The notes below the pieces were generated by a model. That model had not been told where the DNA came from, did not search any database, and worked only from the letters and a program-made list of their open reading frames with translations. DNA of 64,000 bases, from NCBI GenBank assembly GCA_007844125.1, contig CM017567.1, forward strand, positions 18,655,093 to 18,719,092, read 5' to 3'. Positions 51,001 to 62,929 of this stretch are shown here, piece after piece. The DNA is from Sinonovacula constricta. Taxonomy: Eukaryota > Mollusca > Bivalvia > Cardiida > Solecurtidae. Made by a program: the position numbers and the translations under genes. Every line of letters begins with the position of its first letter. The first letter of the stretch is position 1.

Positions 51001-54000
51001 ATAACAGTGTAAAGCTGAAAGCAAAGAAAAACATGAAATTTGATATTAAAAAATCCATGCTTTTCAGCAGATTGATCATAAGCAGCTGTTTGCCAATTGT
51101 AGCAAGAAGAAAGAAATGTTGTATCTGCTTACATCAACCAACAAGTGAAACTGCTCATTAAAAAGCGAGTGTTTTTAAGAACAATAGAAGCCAGTTTAAT
51201 AGATAACTTTATTGGCAATCATTGGCAAATAGTAGCTCTGTTTTCTGAATGCTGGTCTGATTTTCCCAAAGGCCAGGTTCAAAATCCACCACAAACCAAT
51301 GTGTTGACAGCAGGGTAGGGTTTCCATTCTGACCTTTCACCTTTAACTCTAGGATGTTACAAAGGGACCCACATTATCTCACTCAGCAAGTCTCAGAATA
51401 TAGATCATAAAATAGAACTGTATACTTTATAAACACATTGGACAGGAATTGTTGACTGAATTAAAGTATATTGAAATTTATTTATATAATAACAAGTTTA
51501 CTTTTTATGGTTCTTTCTAGTCTACCCTCATTATTTTAAATGTGAAATATGCAAGGTTCCTAGACTTGAAGTCTGTTAATGTAAGCAATACAACAGAGAG
51601 ATAACTGTTTATTTATAAGATCCATTTATGGACTGCACTGAGTGAGATAACTACCCAGGTGACTTGCACTACTTCTGATGTGCCTGATATTGATAGCTGG
51701 ATACAGGTTGGGAAAGGCGGGTGACAGAGCAGGCCCTGGCTACAGATACAGCACTAGTTCTTGTGAAGCACAATATTGTTTAAGTTTTCAGCAGAATTTT
51801 GAGTTGTATGAGCCAGTATTTAACTGTTGAGATCATAAATCCTGTCCATGTAAACATCCAAACAAATGCCATTGTATACAATTTCTTGCCAGTTGGTTTC
51901 ATCTGAGGATTCCACTGTAGTTAAATAGATCCACATTTAGGGTAAATCATTTTAAATGATAATATAACACTTAGCATGGGTATTTTACTAGGAAAATACT
52001 TCTTGAAATCTTATTTGCAGCCTAAAAATTTAAAATAGTCATAGGATTGAAACCCTCTCCAACCCCCAGTCCCTCCAGCCCGCCTACATGTCACCTGCCC
52101 AGCCCTCCCCATCTATCCAGGTAGTGTACCTGCGGGAGACTAGGTTTGCCTGGCGCAGTCGTGACAAACACCTCATTATGGCTGCTGGAGCTGATCTTCC
52201 TCCGCTCTATACTCTCATACCTACATGGGAAAAACAGTAAGTGATGAAAAATAAGAAGGTCAAAATTCATAACAGCATATACAGTTAAGTCTGAATGGCA
52301 TGAAAAACATTCATTATAAACAAACAAAAGACTTTCAACATGTTACTAAAACAGATAAATTTTAAAGATTTATTTATTATGATGCGATCCTCCATAAAAT
52401 GTTTTTTAAATAATAATAACAGTTGTTATTACATGAACTTTAAATAGATGCAAACACGTCTGGTCACCCCCCCCCCCCCCCCCCCCCCCCCCCAAAAAAA
52501 AATAGTCAAGTCAATAAATATAGATATTGACCCAATTTTGCTGATATTAACCGGTCTATTAATAGAATGCCAAATTTCCATCAATATTATGCGCACGCAT
52601 CTACAAAACTTCCTTAGAATTGTACGCATTGTGTTATACTCGTCCCAGACGAACAATATTCTCGAAGTAAACAATGTCACATTTTGAAACAATTTCTGAA
52701 GACCAGTACAATAAATTGATAGAAGATAAAGATTTTCAGTCGACGAAACAGGCAACTCAAGTTGCCGTAAGTGTATTCAGGTCTTATCTAAAGGAAAAAC
52801 ATTTGCAAGATGACTTTGAAAATTTTCCATTGGAGCAGTTGGATGACATTTTGTCGAAGTTTTATCTCGAAATAAGAAGGTGCTGTGGAGGTGTATACAA
52901 AAATTCGTCATTTAAAGCCATTTGTCATGGATTAAATAGGTTCCTGGCAAATGTATTATTAATGATTAATGGAGGTCAATAACTGCAAAAAAATCAAATA
53001 ATTTTTATGAGAACTATTTTCTTGCATTTAAGTTTAGATAATAATTAAAGAGAAAATACTATTCATAGTGCATGTAATTAAACAGTTATTTACTTATTAG
53101 CTGGGAAATATGCTGTTGATATTGACTCGCCTCAGTCAATAATGATTTTTTGGTCAATATTGCAGCATTTTTTCCAACTAATTAGTAAATAATTGTATAA
53201 TACTCACCCATTTGTGATGCTGCGAGAGGTAGAGTGGCTACTAGTCGAGGACCCTCGATGGTTTCTGACCAATGGCAATGTGTCAGAAGTGTGGAACGCA
53301 CTGAAATAACCATGGTAACCATGATGATAACTGATTTTCATAAAGTCATTGCTGTTCTATCATTATAAAATAGAATGTATGCCTCAATTTGTGACAATAA
53401 GTTTTTCAATTATTATGTTTTAAATTATATATGCATGCTTATATGTAAATTTGAAAGAAGGTTTTATGCAAAAGGCATAACCTTTTAAACTAAAACATTT
53501 TTAAATAACAAGTGCTTACACACTGTCCAAGTGAAACATTTGTTTCAGCAACAATGTTAGATATACATGTTAAGAAATAAATAAATACTGCATTTGTTGA
53601 ATACTTATTTGGCAAATTCAAAGTTAATCAAAGTATTAAACAGAAAAAACAAAGTCATGAGTACATTATACAATGTATTTATATCTCTTTTTTTTATTTC
53701 CTAGTAATAATGACTAGCTTGTCAGAAAATGATTTTTCTATTTTTGCAATCTCATACAAACACATTACCAGACTTGTAAAAGGTGCCTTGACATTAAGAA
53801 AACTAATGGGAAAGTGGGTGGTGGAATACATAAAGTAACATGCAAACAATATTTGGTTATAAATGGGTTTAGGCAATTAACACACATGATACATTTTAAA
53901 TATACTAATAGGAGATATTTCTGATAAAACTCAATTATTCATTTTTGCTGAAAAAATGAATATAAAACATTATAAATAAAACATTAAGTTTGCATCAAAT

Positions 54001-57000
54001 CATGCATTAAAATGTGCATATATTAATTTACAATTAGTCATTTTAGATATATACTATTAAAACCCTGCAGTAGAATATGCAGAAGATCTGGCCTATTATC
54101 TTACTTATACTGTTTCTAAGTACCTCTTTGGTTACATTTATAACCATTTTTGCAAGATGACTCCAATATAGGATTTATTATTGAAATGTTTGAGAGATTT
54201 ATTGTTTCTACTCAAGTATAATCATATGTTTGATGCAAATCTGTTTAAAATCCCAATTTAACAGTCTTCAGATTTGTAAGCAGGGTTGCAGGCTTGTTTT
54301 ACAATATGAAAAGCATTACTCTGAATATTTATAGATGTTGCATAGCAAGGTGCTAAATGTTTGAGCAATGGTATTATAGAAATATGTAATATATAAAAAG
54401 TGACTTATTGTTAATTTGGGCATTTTGTTCTACCTGTTATTGTACAGGTTATAACAGAGCTCTAGAACAAATGCTACCAGAATTATACTAGCATAAAATA
54501 TAGGGAAGTATATTCAGCATAAACATAGCATCATGACTTGCAGTTATTGGCGAAGCAGGCAAGGACTTGTAAATATAAATCTGTCAATCATCCTTTTAAA
54601 ACAACTAAATACATAAACATAGCCAGAGGCTTATCAATATACAATTGCTCAAGGCAAAGCAGATATTTATATTACACACATCAGAAGAAATCAATTCTAG
54701 CAATCATATTAACAATCATTTTTTGATTAATTTTCATATTAAATGTTAAAGAACTTAAAGCAATGAAAAATTGCTGTTAGATTAGATAAGACAACACAAC
54801 AAACATGTTAAATGTAAGTGATATAGTTCCATATGAATGATTATATGTCAAAAGGCTTATATGTTTGTAACATATGAATCCCATCATGCAGTTAGTGGGG
54901 CCTTCAGATTTCAAGACTATAACCTAAATTCACACACTAGTCCAAACTAACAATACACTATCGTAGCCATGACATGATACGTACATAACATGTCTATGTA
55001 TAGTACCCTAGCCATGGCATGACCCATTCCATCACATGTCTATGTACAGTGCCCTAGCCATGACATGACCCATCTATCACATGTCTATGTATAGTATCCT
55101 AGCCATTGCATGACCCATCCATTACATGTCTATGTATAGTACCCTAGCCATGACATGACCCATCCATCACATGTTTATGTGTACCCTAGCCATGACATGA
55201 CACATCCATCACATGTCTATGTATAGTACCCTAGCCACCACATGACCCATCCATCACATGTCTATGTATAGTACCCTAGCCACAACATGATCCATCCATC
55301 ACATGTCTATGTATGGTACCCTAGCCATTGCATGACCCATCTATCACATGTCTATGTATAGTACCCTAGCCATGACATGACCCATCCATCACATGTCTAT
55401 GTATAGTACCCTAGCCATGACATGACCCATCCATCACATGTTTATGTGTACCCTAGCCATGACATGACCCATCCATCACATGTCTATGTATAGTACCCTA
55501 GCCACGACATGACCCATCCATCACATGTCTATGCATAGTACCCTAGCCATGGCATGACCCATCCATCACATGCCTATGTATAGTACCCTAGCCATGACAT
55601 GATCCATCCATCACATGTCTATGTATAGTACCCTTGCCATAACATGATCCATCCATCACATGTCTATGTATAGTACCCTAGCCATGACATGACCCATCCA
55701 TCACATGTCTATGCATAGTACCCTAGTCATGACATGACCCATCCATCACATGTTTATGTGTACCCTAGCCATGGCATGACCCATCCATCACATGCCTATG
55801 TATAGTACCCTTGCCATAACATGATCCATCCATCACATGTCTATGTATAGTACCCTAGCCATGACATGACCCATCCATCACATGTCTATGCATAGTACCC
55901 TAGTCATGACATGACCCATCCATCACATGTTTATGTGTACCCTAGCCATGACATGACCCATCCATCACATGTCTATGTATAGTACCCTAGCCACGACATG
56001 ACCCATCCATCACATGTCTATGCATAGTACCCTAGCCATGACATGATCCATCCATCACATGTCTATGTATAGTACCCTAGCAATGGCATGATCCATCCAT
56101 CACATGTCTATGTATAGTACCCTAGCCATGACATGATCCATCCATCACATGTCTATGTATAGTACCCTAGCAATGGCATGATCCATCCATCACATGTCTA
56201 TGTATAGTACCCTTGCCATAACATGATCCATCCATCACATGTCTATGTATAGTACCCTTGCCATAACATGATCCATCCATCACATGTCTATGTATAGTAC
56301 CCTTGCCATAACATGATCCATCCATCACATGTCTATGTATAGTACCCTAGCCATGACATGACCCATTCATCATATGTCTTTGTATAGTACCCTAGCCACG
56401 ACATGATCCATTCCTCACATGTCTGTATAGTACCCTAGCCATTGCATGCACATGTCTATGCAAAGTACCCTAGCCACGACATGACCCATCCATCACATGT
56501 TTATGTGTACCCTAGCCATGACATGACCCATCCATCACATGTCTATGCAAAGTACCCTAGCCACGACATGACCCATCCATCACATGTCTTATATAGTAAA
56601 CTTGCCATGACATGATCCATATATTTAGTCTGTTCAGTCAAAGTGCCCTAGCCATGACCTGTTTGAACCTATTAGACAGTCCCCTAGTAAATGTCATGTG
56701 CTGGATGTTTATCATAATACTGCCCTTGTCATGCTACATTTGTTACAACAACCAATCTTTAGATGTGCTCACTACTCAATGCATATGTAACAAAATATAT
56801 TGATAAAATAGTGTTGCTAATAGTGTAGATTCTGATACAATAATCTGTGTCCCATTAGGGAGCTAGCTAATCAGGACCTACACTATTTGCCAAAGCCTGA
56901 TCAATGTGTTAGCATGTAAAGAGTTGGAGATTTCTCCCAGTACCTATCCATCTCATCTGTGGCTGGGATGTCTGTAATTACTTCATTGACATTTTTCTGC

Positions 57001-60000
57001 TTCACCTCGCCCGTATCAATGTTTGTTTCCTTCCCTGCTGGCTCAGCCTCTTCAGATGTGGCACTAGACACGCTGTAAGCAAGTGGGGAATCCACAGCTT
57101 AGAGGTGGGGGATACACAAGGTCAACAAGCTTCCCAATAACAGGCCATTTGGGCACATATCATTATAACAACAAAGGCTGTGGGGATATTATTGTAAAAG
57201 GGCATTCACACATGTAGACCAGGTGAGATGGGTAAGTTGTACTTACCCAGAGCAAGTCATAAATAATGTTTAAAGCAGCTTGGACTTGACTTATATGAAT
57301 TTTAACAAAACATTTATATAATCTAGCGGCAGGATTAAAGACGTTTATATCGATATTCAACATTCATTTTCATAAATCTGTTTGACATGTGCCATGTGGA
57401 AACATCCCGCAATTTGAAAGTATGTTTGTTAGTGGTTGTAAATTATTCACCCTCGTTGTAGGTAATGTTCTGTTCAGACACTGCATACTGATTCTGACTG
57501 GTGCCTGAACAACATTTAAATGGAATTATGTTATTTTTATGGAAAGTGGGTTCCTATGATTACAATGTCATTTTAATGACGAAAAAAGGTTTACAAATTG
57601 ATCTAATTTTCTAACATTTGAAACATCTGGATTATATTGACAATGATTTAAAGGTAACCTCTTCCCAAGCATGATTTCCATGATGATCATATGCTTTTTA
57701 AGTCAGCAGTGGTGCCTGTAGCTTACTGTAACATAACCTATGTGAGGTTTATGTTCATCATCAATAAAGGAGATATGTAAAAAATATCTTAATTGTTCTC
57801 ATTTTGCCAAATACAGTTTATGGTGAGGAACACTGAATTCCAAGGATTATTAAAATCTCTAGAAAATACCAAATAGAAGGCAAGGTATCTGGCCATATCC
57901 AACTCATCACAAAACGTCTGGACCTTAAACTTTGTAAAACAGAAAATAAAAATTTCTTTTCAAACTGATAATATTATTTTCTAAATTTAGGAAAAGAAAA
58001 TCATGTGCAAATGCCCTTTTAAACTATCTTGTCTACGGAGCTGTCACTAGACAAAAAGAGAAATACGGCTTACAATAAAAAACAACTTGGGCTCAAGTAC
58101 TTGTTTTGTGTTTATCATTGGTAAGCATCTTAGTGCCTGTTGGGAGAATGAAAATAAAACTATCTGGGCTTTCAGTACACATGTTTTTGTACATCCAAAT
58201 CACCACAGTCCAACTTATTAACTTAATTGTTTGCTTAAAAAAGAAATGAAGGAAAAAATAAAATTAGGAAAATAGGAGACATGTGAACACAACAGGTACA
58301 GACGTGTTTTACATGGGGTTATTCCTGCATGAATGAGAGCAGCTAAGCATTCTAAAATTTAAAACAAGAAATGATTACTGTATTAGTGAAATCTACGCAC
58401 AATGTACTAATGTTGATTGAAATTTTTTGTGCATAGCTAGCGACAACAAAACCTGTCAAGTAAATACTATCAGTTCTTATATAATGAAAGGATACAGTTA
58501 TATAAAATGTCAAACAGTTTTGGTCTTTTAAAACAATACAGTTCTTCACACTGACTGTTATTTTCTAACAAGCCTTTAACAATACTTAAAACAAAGGGAT
58601 GCATTCTCTACTTCTAGAACATGTCTATTTCAATCAATTTAGCAAATAATGACAAATTAAAAACAGCAGAAAATGTTAATGAAATTGACGAGGTCATATT
58701 TACATGAAAATTAATGTTAAAACTGGGGATGACAGCTTAAGCTCTGGGACAAGGGAGGACAAATGGTGGATCATTGACTGTGAGACTCATGAAAAAACTT
58801 AAGACATGAATGTTATATATTTAACATAATGACTTAATTTTAAGGCATCCAAGACAATAGTCAAAGACAAGACAACATTAAATCTGAAGGTTAACCACAA
58901 GTATGACATGCACTTCAATGTTACTGGGATCAATCAACTACTCCATTTAACTACTGTCTCTCCTACAATTACTACAGCCAAGTAAAGGAAATCATCAGAT
59001 TAACTTGATAGAAATGTTTCCGAAAGTTAGAAAAAGTCAAGGTATTGGTTTTACAACAAAATGGACAAAAGGGAAGTCTCCAGTTTGTTTATATTTACGT
59101 TTGAAGTATAAGTTAGGAATCTTCTTTGAAAAATCAAATCAATAATTTTTTTTTTACAAAAACATAAAAATAAAACTGCAAAATGCAAAGAAGCAAGTGC
59201 TTAAGCAGTGTCTAATGGCCATAGAGCCTATGAAGAAAGGATGGAAGAAATGTGGTAGAGAAAGATGATCTGGTGCTGTACCTTCTGCGGTCTGAGATTT
59301 CTGTCTCCCTCTTTTCTGGTAGATCCACAGTCAATTCGGGAGGAGATCCTAGAAGCACAAAAACCAAAGAAATGTTAAAAAATAGGAAGCTTCATCTCCA
59401 AACAAACTCTCAAGTACCATACGTTAAAGATTTAAAGTTACTTCCCAAAGCACAACCTAGCACTAACAAAAGAATTGTTCATCAAGTCAATTAACAGATC
59501 TTCATACAGAGAGAAGTTGAATAGCATAATTGTTATGTTTGTGTTGTTGTAAAAGATAGAGGCACAGAAAAGTATGGCTTAGGCTGGTAATTATGGGAAA
59601 TATATCAGGTAACAAAATCAACTAATTTACTAAGCTCCTCATGTATTAAGCTCTGTTTGTTTTTCTTTATAGGGCTTCATTCTCTGGTGGAAAATGTAGC
59701 GTAAACAAATGTAAATCCTCATTTAAAAACATTACCAATGTCCCATAATATATTGATAATTATATCTGTACCTTCCCCAGATTTCTTCATCTCTTCATCA
59801 CGTTTCGCTTTCAGGATATTGCACTTCATTTGATCATTGGGGATTTTACCGGCACCTGCTACAAACTTGATTTGGTTATTCACAAAGGTGTTCACATCCT
59901 TGGGCGGCCTTGGACTGGCAACTGGGGCTGACTCATCCAGGCCTTTAAGGCGTGCCTGGGCTTCTTCAGAGGCCTCTGGAATAGTGGAGAGATTTTCAGC

Positions 60001-62793
60001 ATTAAATATCTGGCATAACTCAAATATAGATCACCGAAACAAGAGACTAAGGAATTTAAATTTCAACAAGAATATAATACGTGGTATTCAGCTTTAACAC
60101 CTTGTGTAAAATGGTATTAATTACCATGCAATTTATGGAAATGGGAGTTCAAATTTTTTTCACTAACATAAATCTTAAGTGCTAAAAAAGACTTTGTGAA
60201 CAAATATTGATGAGTCAATACTACTTAAGGACCAAGCATGACAAATTAAAATTTAAATGAAGTTTTGTTATGACCATATTTAAATAATGTTTCAAGTTCA
60301 AATATATCTATTGTAGATTTTCATACATTTCTGAAACAGTTTAATGTTGCACACATACCTTTTATGCTTTTGTCCGATTTGGCTGCAGTTGCCCCTGATG
60401 ATGACACAGAGGATGCTGTACTGTCTGTCGGAGACTTCTCCCGCTTTGCACGGGTTAGAGATCCGGTCCTAGTCTCTGTGGAACTGGATGCAACTGGTAA
60501 GCTTGTTGGGGTCTTTCGTTTTGTTGGAGTCGGTACCACTTTCTCAGTTGCCTCTGGGGCAGCATTGGCACCAGCCTCCACACCAATTGTGGTCTCTATT
60601 TTACCCCTGAGTAAACCAAACAAATGTTAAACTTTAGAATATCAAAATTAAGTATTGCAATTCTAATTATTTCTTCATCTGTGTTTAGAAATGTTCATTT
60701 AATTTCAAACGAAGTATTTTACTAGGACAGTGATGGAGAATAAACCATGTTGGAAATAAACATAGTAAATGACTTATTCCAGTGTAAGGCTCATGGAAGA
60801 AAACAGACACACTCTCATTTTTGGTATTTTAGTTAACTTTTTTTTCATTTAACTTATTAACATTTACAATTACTCTTCCTTAGACTAGAATTCAATAAAT
60901 AACTCTTACTCATTTCTTTCTCTCTCTCGTCGTCTTCTCTCTTCTTGTCTTCTCATTGCATCTTCCCGTTCCTTCTTCTCAAAGGTTGGTCTCCTGGAGT
61001 ATCGTTTACTGGCCGTTCGTTCAAACTTGACACTGCGTCTTGCGCGATTGGTTGATGCTGTCTGGTACTCTGTTCTCCCACTGTTGGTAAAATAAAACAA
61101 TAATGAATACATAAAAGGATACTTAACTATAACCCACACTGACCCCAGAAACATCCGAGATTATGTTTTTGTTAAAATAATATTCTTGCCACATTCAAAC
61201 TACTAAATCTGACTATCATACCTCAATCCTAATTCATTTTTCACACAAAAAATCTGTTTTTAATTAAAAGTCACCTCGAAAATACAACAGTGAAGCAATT
61301 GATCAAATATCAACAATATGCAAGGCAGCACTGGAATACACTACTCCTCTGGCTGCTTATCCTCGCAACGTGTCGGTTCAAGTCCCGTTTAGGGCGAACG
61401 ACTTAAAAAGATGCTGTCTTACATAAGCCATGTCGCTTTATACCTGTATCTGAAACGGGAGGCCATCCTGATGAAGTTTTGTCGGGCATTCTTGTCCTGT
61501 ACTGGCCCCTTCAGACGGAAGAATGCATGGTGCTCTACTGCACACTTCCACAAATGTTTACATGCACGGTCACTAGGTAACCGGAACACAAATGTGTGCT
61601 CCTGCTCTCGACCCTGTAATTGATCAAATCATTTAATAAGGTTGTAGATAACAGTACTGTCCATACATAAATGAGCTCATGTTAGACACCAATCCAAAGA
61701 TTTTGGTTTCAAGGTTATAAAACTTTGAGCTTGAAGAAGGCAATTAAGACCATTCTTGAGGATCAGATTTTAAAAATTTCAATACAATTTTAAACATGGT
61801 CAATAGAATCCTTCGAAATATCTCACAGATGTAGACAGCATTGACAATCCCCCCAACCCTCTTTCTAAACATACAACTACAAAAATATCTCTTAATACCC
61901 AATATTATATTATTTCACAAATTTAACAAAACAAAGCCTTACATGAAGACTATTTCTAATACAAATTTAAAAATGGTCTAAGGTATGATTAGAAATTATC
62001 TTGAGTTCATAAATATAAAAACCTGGGCTTGAATGGTCAAATTTCATAAAAAGTCACTTTAGACAACTCAAACTGATAGCAACTAAGTCAAACAATGTGG
62101 TGTGTAGAAAGCTTTAAGTTTCAAATCTCTCAAGAGGTACTATCCTTCAATGACAGTTCAAACTGCTTAATCAGCACATACTTCAGATATACCTGCTACA
62201 TACAACTTAAGACAGTGCTAGTGTTTTCTAATTAAACAAATTGTGCAGTACCTTGTTGAGTCATTACTTACATTCTACAATGAAGAATGGTATTTAATTA
62301 ACATATGAAAATAACAAACTCACCTCATCATCATCCTCTACCACTACTAAAGTAAGTTTCTTTCCTTTGAAATCAAGACGTGTCATTTTGGGCCTGCAAG
62401 TAGAATAAAAATATTCTTCTGATCTATTAAAATATCTACAACATATTCCTTTCTCCAACAGTCTGACTTTGAAGAAATCATGGACAAATGATACAATGAT
62501 CAAGAGCAAATATGAAAACATGAACTTGAATTTAAAACTCTTTCTTATCATGGACTGGAAATGGACATGGACTGAATTGTAGACACATTTGTCAAAAATA
62601 CAAAATAATGTGCATAAAATCTCTAACGGAAGACAGGCACAAAAATGCTTCAATTCTTGTACTACAATAAAGCCATAGTCTCCAGTACTATATCAAAACC
62701 ATACCAGAAGAAGAGTCCAATCTTTGTTTCACCCTCGAACACCAGGATGCCTGTAGGAGTGAGGCCTAAGTGGTACAGGAGACCATCTTTACC
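39028..62793 (-). CDS. EPB41L5: Yurt/EPB41L5-like FERM protein, 3' portion (12 exons, 760 aa visible, 5' partial)
   Basis: Exons in transcript order: 62793-62705, 62393-62324, 61613-61444, 61080-60910, 60606-60359, 59975-59772, 59348-59282, 57072-56944, 53300-53208, 52220-52130, 49807-49067, 39237-39028. All are GT-AG with matching phases (2,283 nt). Residues 1-105 are the FERM C lobe ([57 protein letters not shown]). Residues 106-150 are the FERM-adjacent region ([19 protein letters not shown]), then a basic/acidic helix. The large exon (444-690) is proline-rich with three NPF motifs (548, 588, 623). The protein ends KITLTTEL, a class I PDZ ligand resembling the TTEL end of vertebrate EPB41L5. 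Family members act at the cell cortex in epithelial polarity and actomyosin control. The FERM N and M lobes are outside the window. EPB41L5 and EPB41L4B are both descended from a Yurt-like ancestor, so the symbol stands for that group. Confidence 0.93.
39476..39542. repeat. Fold-back element, copy 2
   Basis: The arms 39476-39498 and 39520-39542 are diverged inverted repeats related to those at 23599-23668 (AGTACAGGTCCTGATCAG and CTGATCCACATCTACACTTT). It lies in the last intron of the Yurt-like gene, about 240 bp upstream of the terminal exon. Confidence 0.6.
39543..42362. other. Last intron of the Yurt-like gene, first stretch
   Basis: AT-rich, no gene recognised. A less AT-rich segment at about 41040-41120 (GAGGCCTAAGCTCTGTGGTG, then GGACCCCCATAG) stands out in composition and could be a decayed dispersed repeat. 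No second copy is seen in this window. Confidence 0.5.
42363..42467 (-). CDS. Candidate alternative last exon of the Yurt-like gene (34 aa plus stop)
   Basis: A GC-richer island (42235-42480) stands out in the AT-rich last intron. On the minus strand, an AG at 42469-42468 is followed by a phase-0 open stretch reading [15 protein letters not shown]..., then [15 protein letters not shown] and a TAA at 42365-42363. Phase 0 is exactly what the preceding exon (ending 49067) requires. Use of it would replace the TTEL tail and so remove the PDZ ligand. The pyrimidine tract before the AG is weak, and I cannot show conservation or expression, so this is a proposal only. Confidence 0.35.
   Translation of the reverse strand, partial: REQALRAYYWSHRPGSAGVGQIPLKRPNIRYQEH
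42493..45630. other. Last intron of the Yurt-like gene, second stretch
   Basis: 3.1 kb of AT-rich intron. I see no exon, RNA gene or repeat array that I can support. Confidence 0.55.
45632..46972. repeat. 21-bp minisatellite, about 63 copies, in the Yurt-like gene
   Basis: The unit is close to ACCTCTCAACTATCCTGTGT plus G, with variants GTGTGAC, CTGTGAC, CTGTAAC and TTTGAC. The period is a multiple of 3, so two plus-strand frames stay open and read as heptads TSQLSCV or STILCDL, up to 375 codons. These frames run against the host gene, and the third frame and the unit variants behave like non-coding repeat. From about 46480 onward the GTAACC variant appears at intervals of 2-3 units. Confidence 0.97.
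46973..49066. other. Last intron of the Yurt-like gene, third stretch
   Basis: No gene recognised. Around 47960-48095 the words GGTCAGATGAAAAC and TAGAACCACCGG occur twice about 97 bp apart, with GAAGACCCCAGACAAATG between them. Related words occur near 18608, so this is probably a dispersed repeat. The stretch 48430-48700 is less AT-rich, but no splice-compatible frame was found. Confidence 0.5.
49808..52129. other. Yurt-like intron, nothing recognised
   Basis: 2.3 kb of intron between the NPF exon and the exon at 52130-52220. I see no RNA gene, tandem array or coding exon. Confidence 0.55.
52467..52493. repeat. (C)27 homopolymer followed by (A)9
   Basis: A run of 27 cytosines followed directly by nine adenines. 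Long C tracts are rare in AT-rich genomes and are error-prone in sequencing, so the exact length is unreliable. Confidence 0.95.
52674..52982 (+). pseudogene. Crypton-like (DUF3504-type) recombinase fragment, 102 aa
   Basis: ORF of 102 codons on the strand opposite the host gene. Key segments are [36 protein letters not shown] and [13 protein letters not shown]. The pattern of a STK...A...F..(W/Y)L helix, then [13 protein letters not shown], then a GL-RFL helix matches the N-terminal core-binding domain of Crypton-derived tyrosine recombinases, the DUF3504/ZMYM/KIAA1958-like group. That assignment is from memory of the family. The catalytic domain with the Arg...His-x-x-Arg...Tyr residues is absent and the frame ends at 52982, so it is a truncated element or, less likely, a domesticated short protein. 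Confidence 0.6.
53083..53195. repeat. Long hairpin: 44-bp inverted repeat with a 25-bp loop
   Basis: The arms 53083-53126 and 53152-53195 are inverted repeats with roughly 38 of 44 positions matching, allowing one gap. The loop contains a nested small inversion (ATTGAC...GTCAAT). It lies 100 bp downstream of the Crypton-like ORF and ends 12 bp before the exon boundary at 53208, so in the host pre-mRNA it would fold just after the splice donor. It is either part of the same mobile element or a separate fold-back MITE. Confidence 0.8.
53301..54960. other. Yurt-like intron, first part, nothing recognised
   Basis: AT-rich intron sequence preceding the 45-bp array. No supported feature found. Confidence 0.55.
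54962..56663. repeat. 45-bp minisatellite, about 37 copies, with a recurrent 38-bp short form
   Basis: The unit contains CCATGACATGACCCATCCAT, then CACATGTCTATG and TATAGTACCCTAG. A shorter unit, in which TCTATGTATAGTACCC is replaced by TTTATGTGTACCC, recurs near 55170, 55440, 55750, 55930 and 56500. This points to duplication of multi-unit blocks. It fills most of the intron between exons 56944-57072 and 53208-53300. Confidence 0.96.
56815..56890. repeat. Fold-back element, copy 3
   Basis: The arms at about 56815-56837 and 56868-56890 contain AGTGTAGATTCTGAT and ATCAGGACCTACACT, related to the elements at 23599 and 39476. It lies about 50 bp downstream of the exon ending at 56944. Confidence 0.6.
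57073..59281. other. Yurt-like intron with one weak exon candidate at 57443-57504
   Basis: Mostly AT-rich intron. On the minus strand an AG at 57506-57505 precedes a protein-like open stretch reading [18 protein letters not shown], with a possible donor at 57450-57449 or an in-frame stop at 57445-57443. Its phase fits only if spliced from the exon ending at 59772, skipping the next exon, and it cannot rejoin the downstream exons. It could be an alternative end or chance. Confidence 0.3.
61330..61440 (+). repeat. Possible decayed tRNA-like SINE head
   Basis: GGTTCAAGTCC at 61375-61385 matches a Pol III box B on the plus strand. The sequence upstream (CTCCTCTGGCTGCTTATCC) could be a worn box A region. 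There is no convincing cloverleaf, so a functional tRNA is unlikely. It sits just beyond the donor of the exon ending at 61444. Confidence 0.3.
61614..62323. other. Yurt-like intron, nothing recognised
   Basis: AT-rich intron between two FERM C-lobe exons, with no supported feature. Confidence 0.55.
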
Positions 62794-62929
62794 CTGAAAT
62801 ATTCATCACTAATATCAATAGTTGCTCTTGGATTTAAAGAGGTACAATGAACCAATACAAGAAGCATTGTGTTATAAAGAAGAAATGCAGAGATATGAAA
62901 GATTACACAAAAATAACAACTAAAAATAA

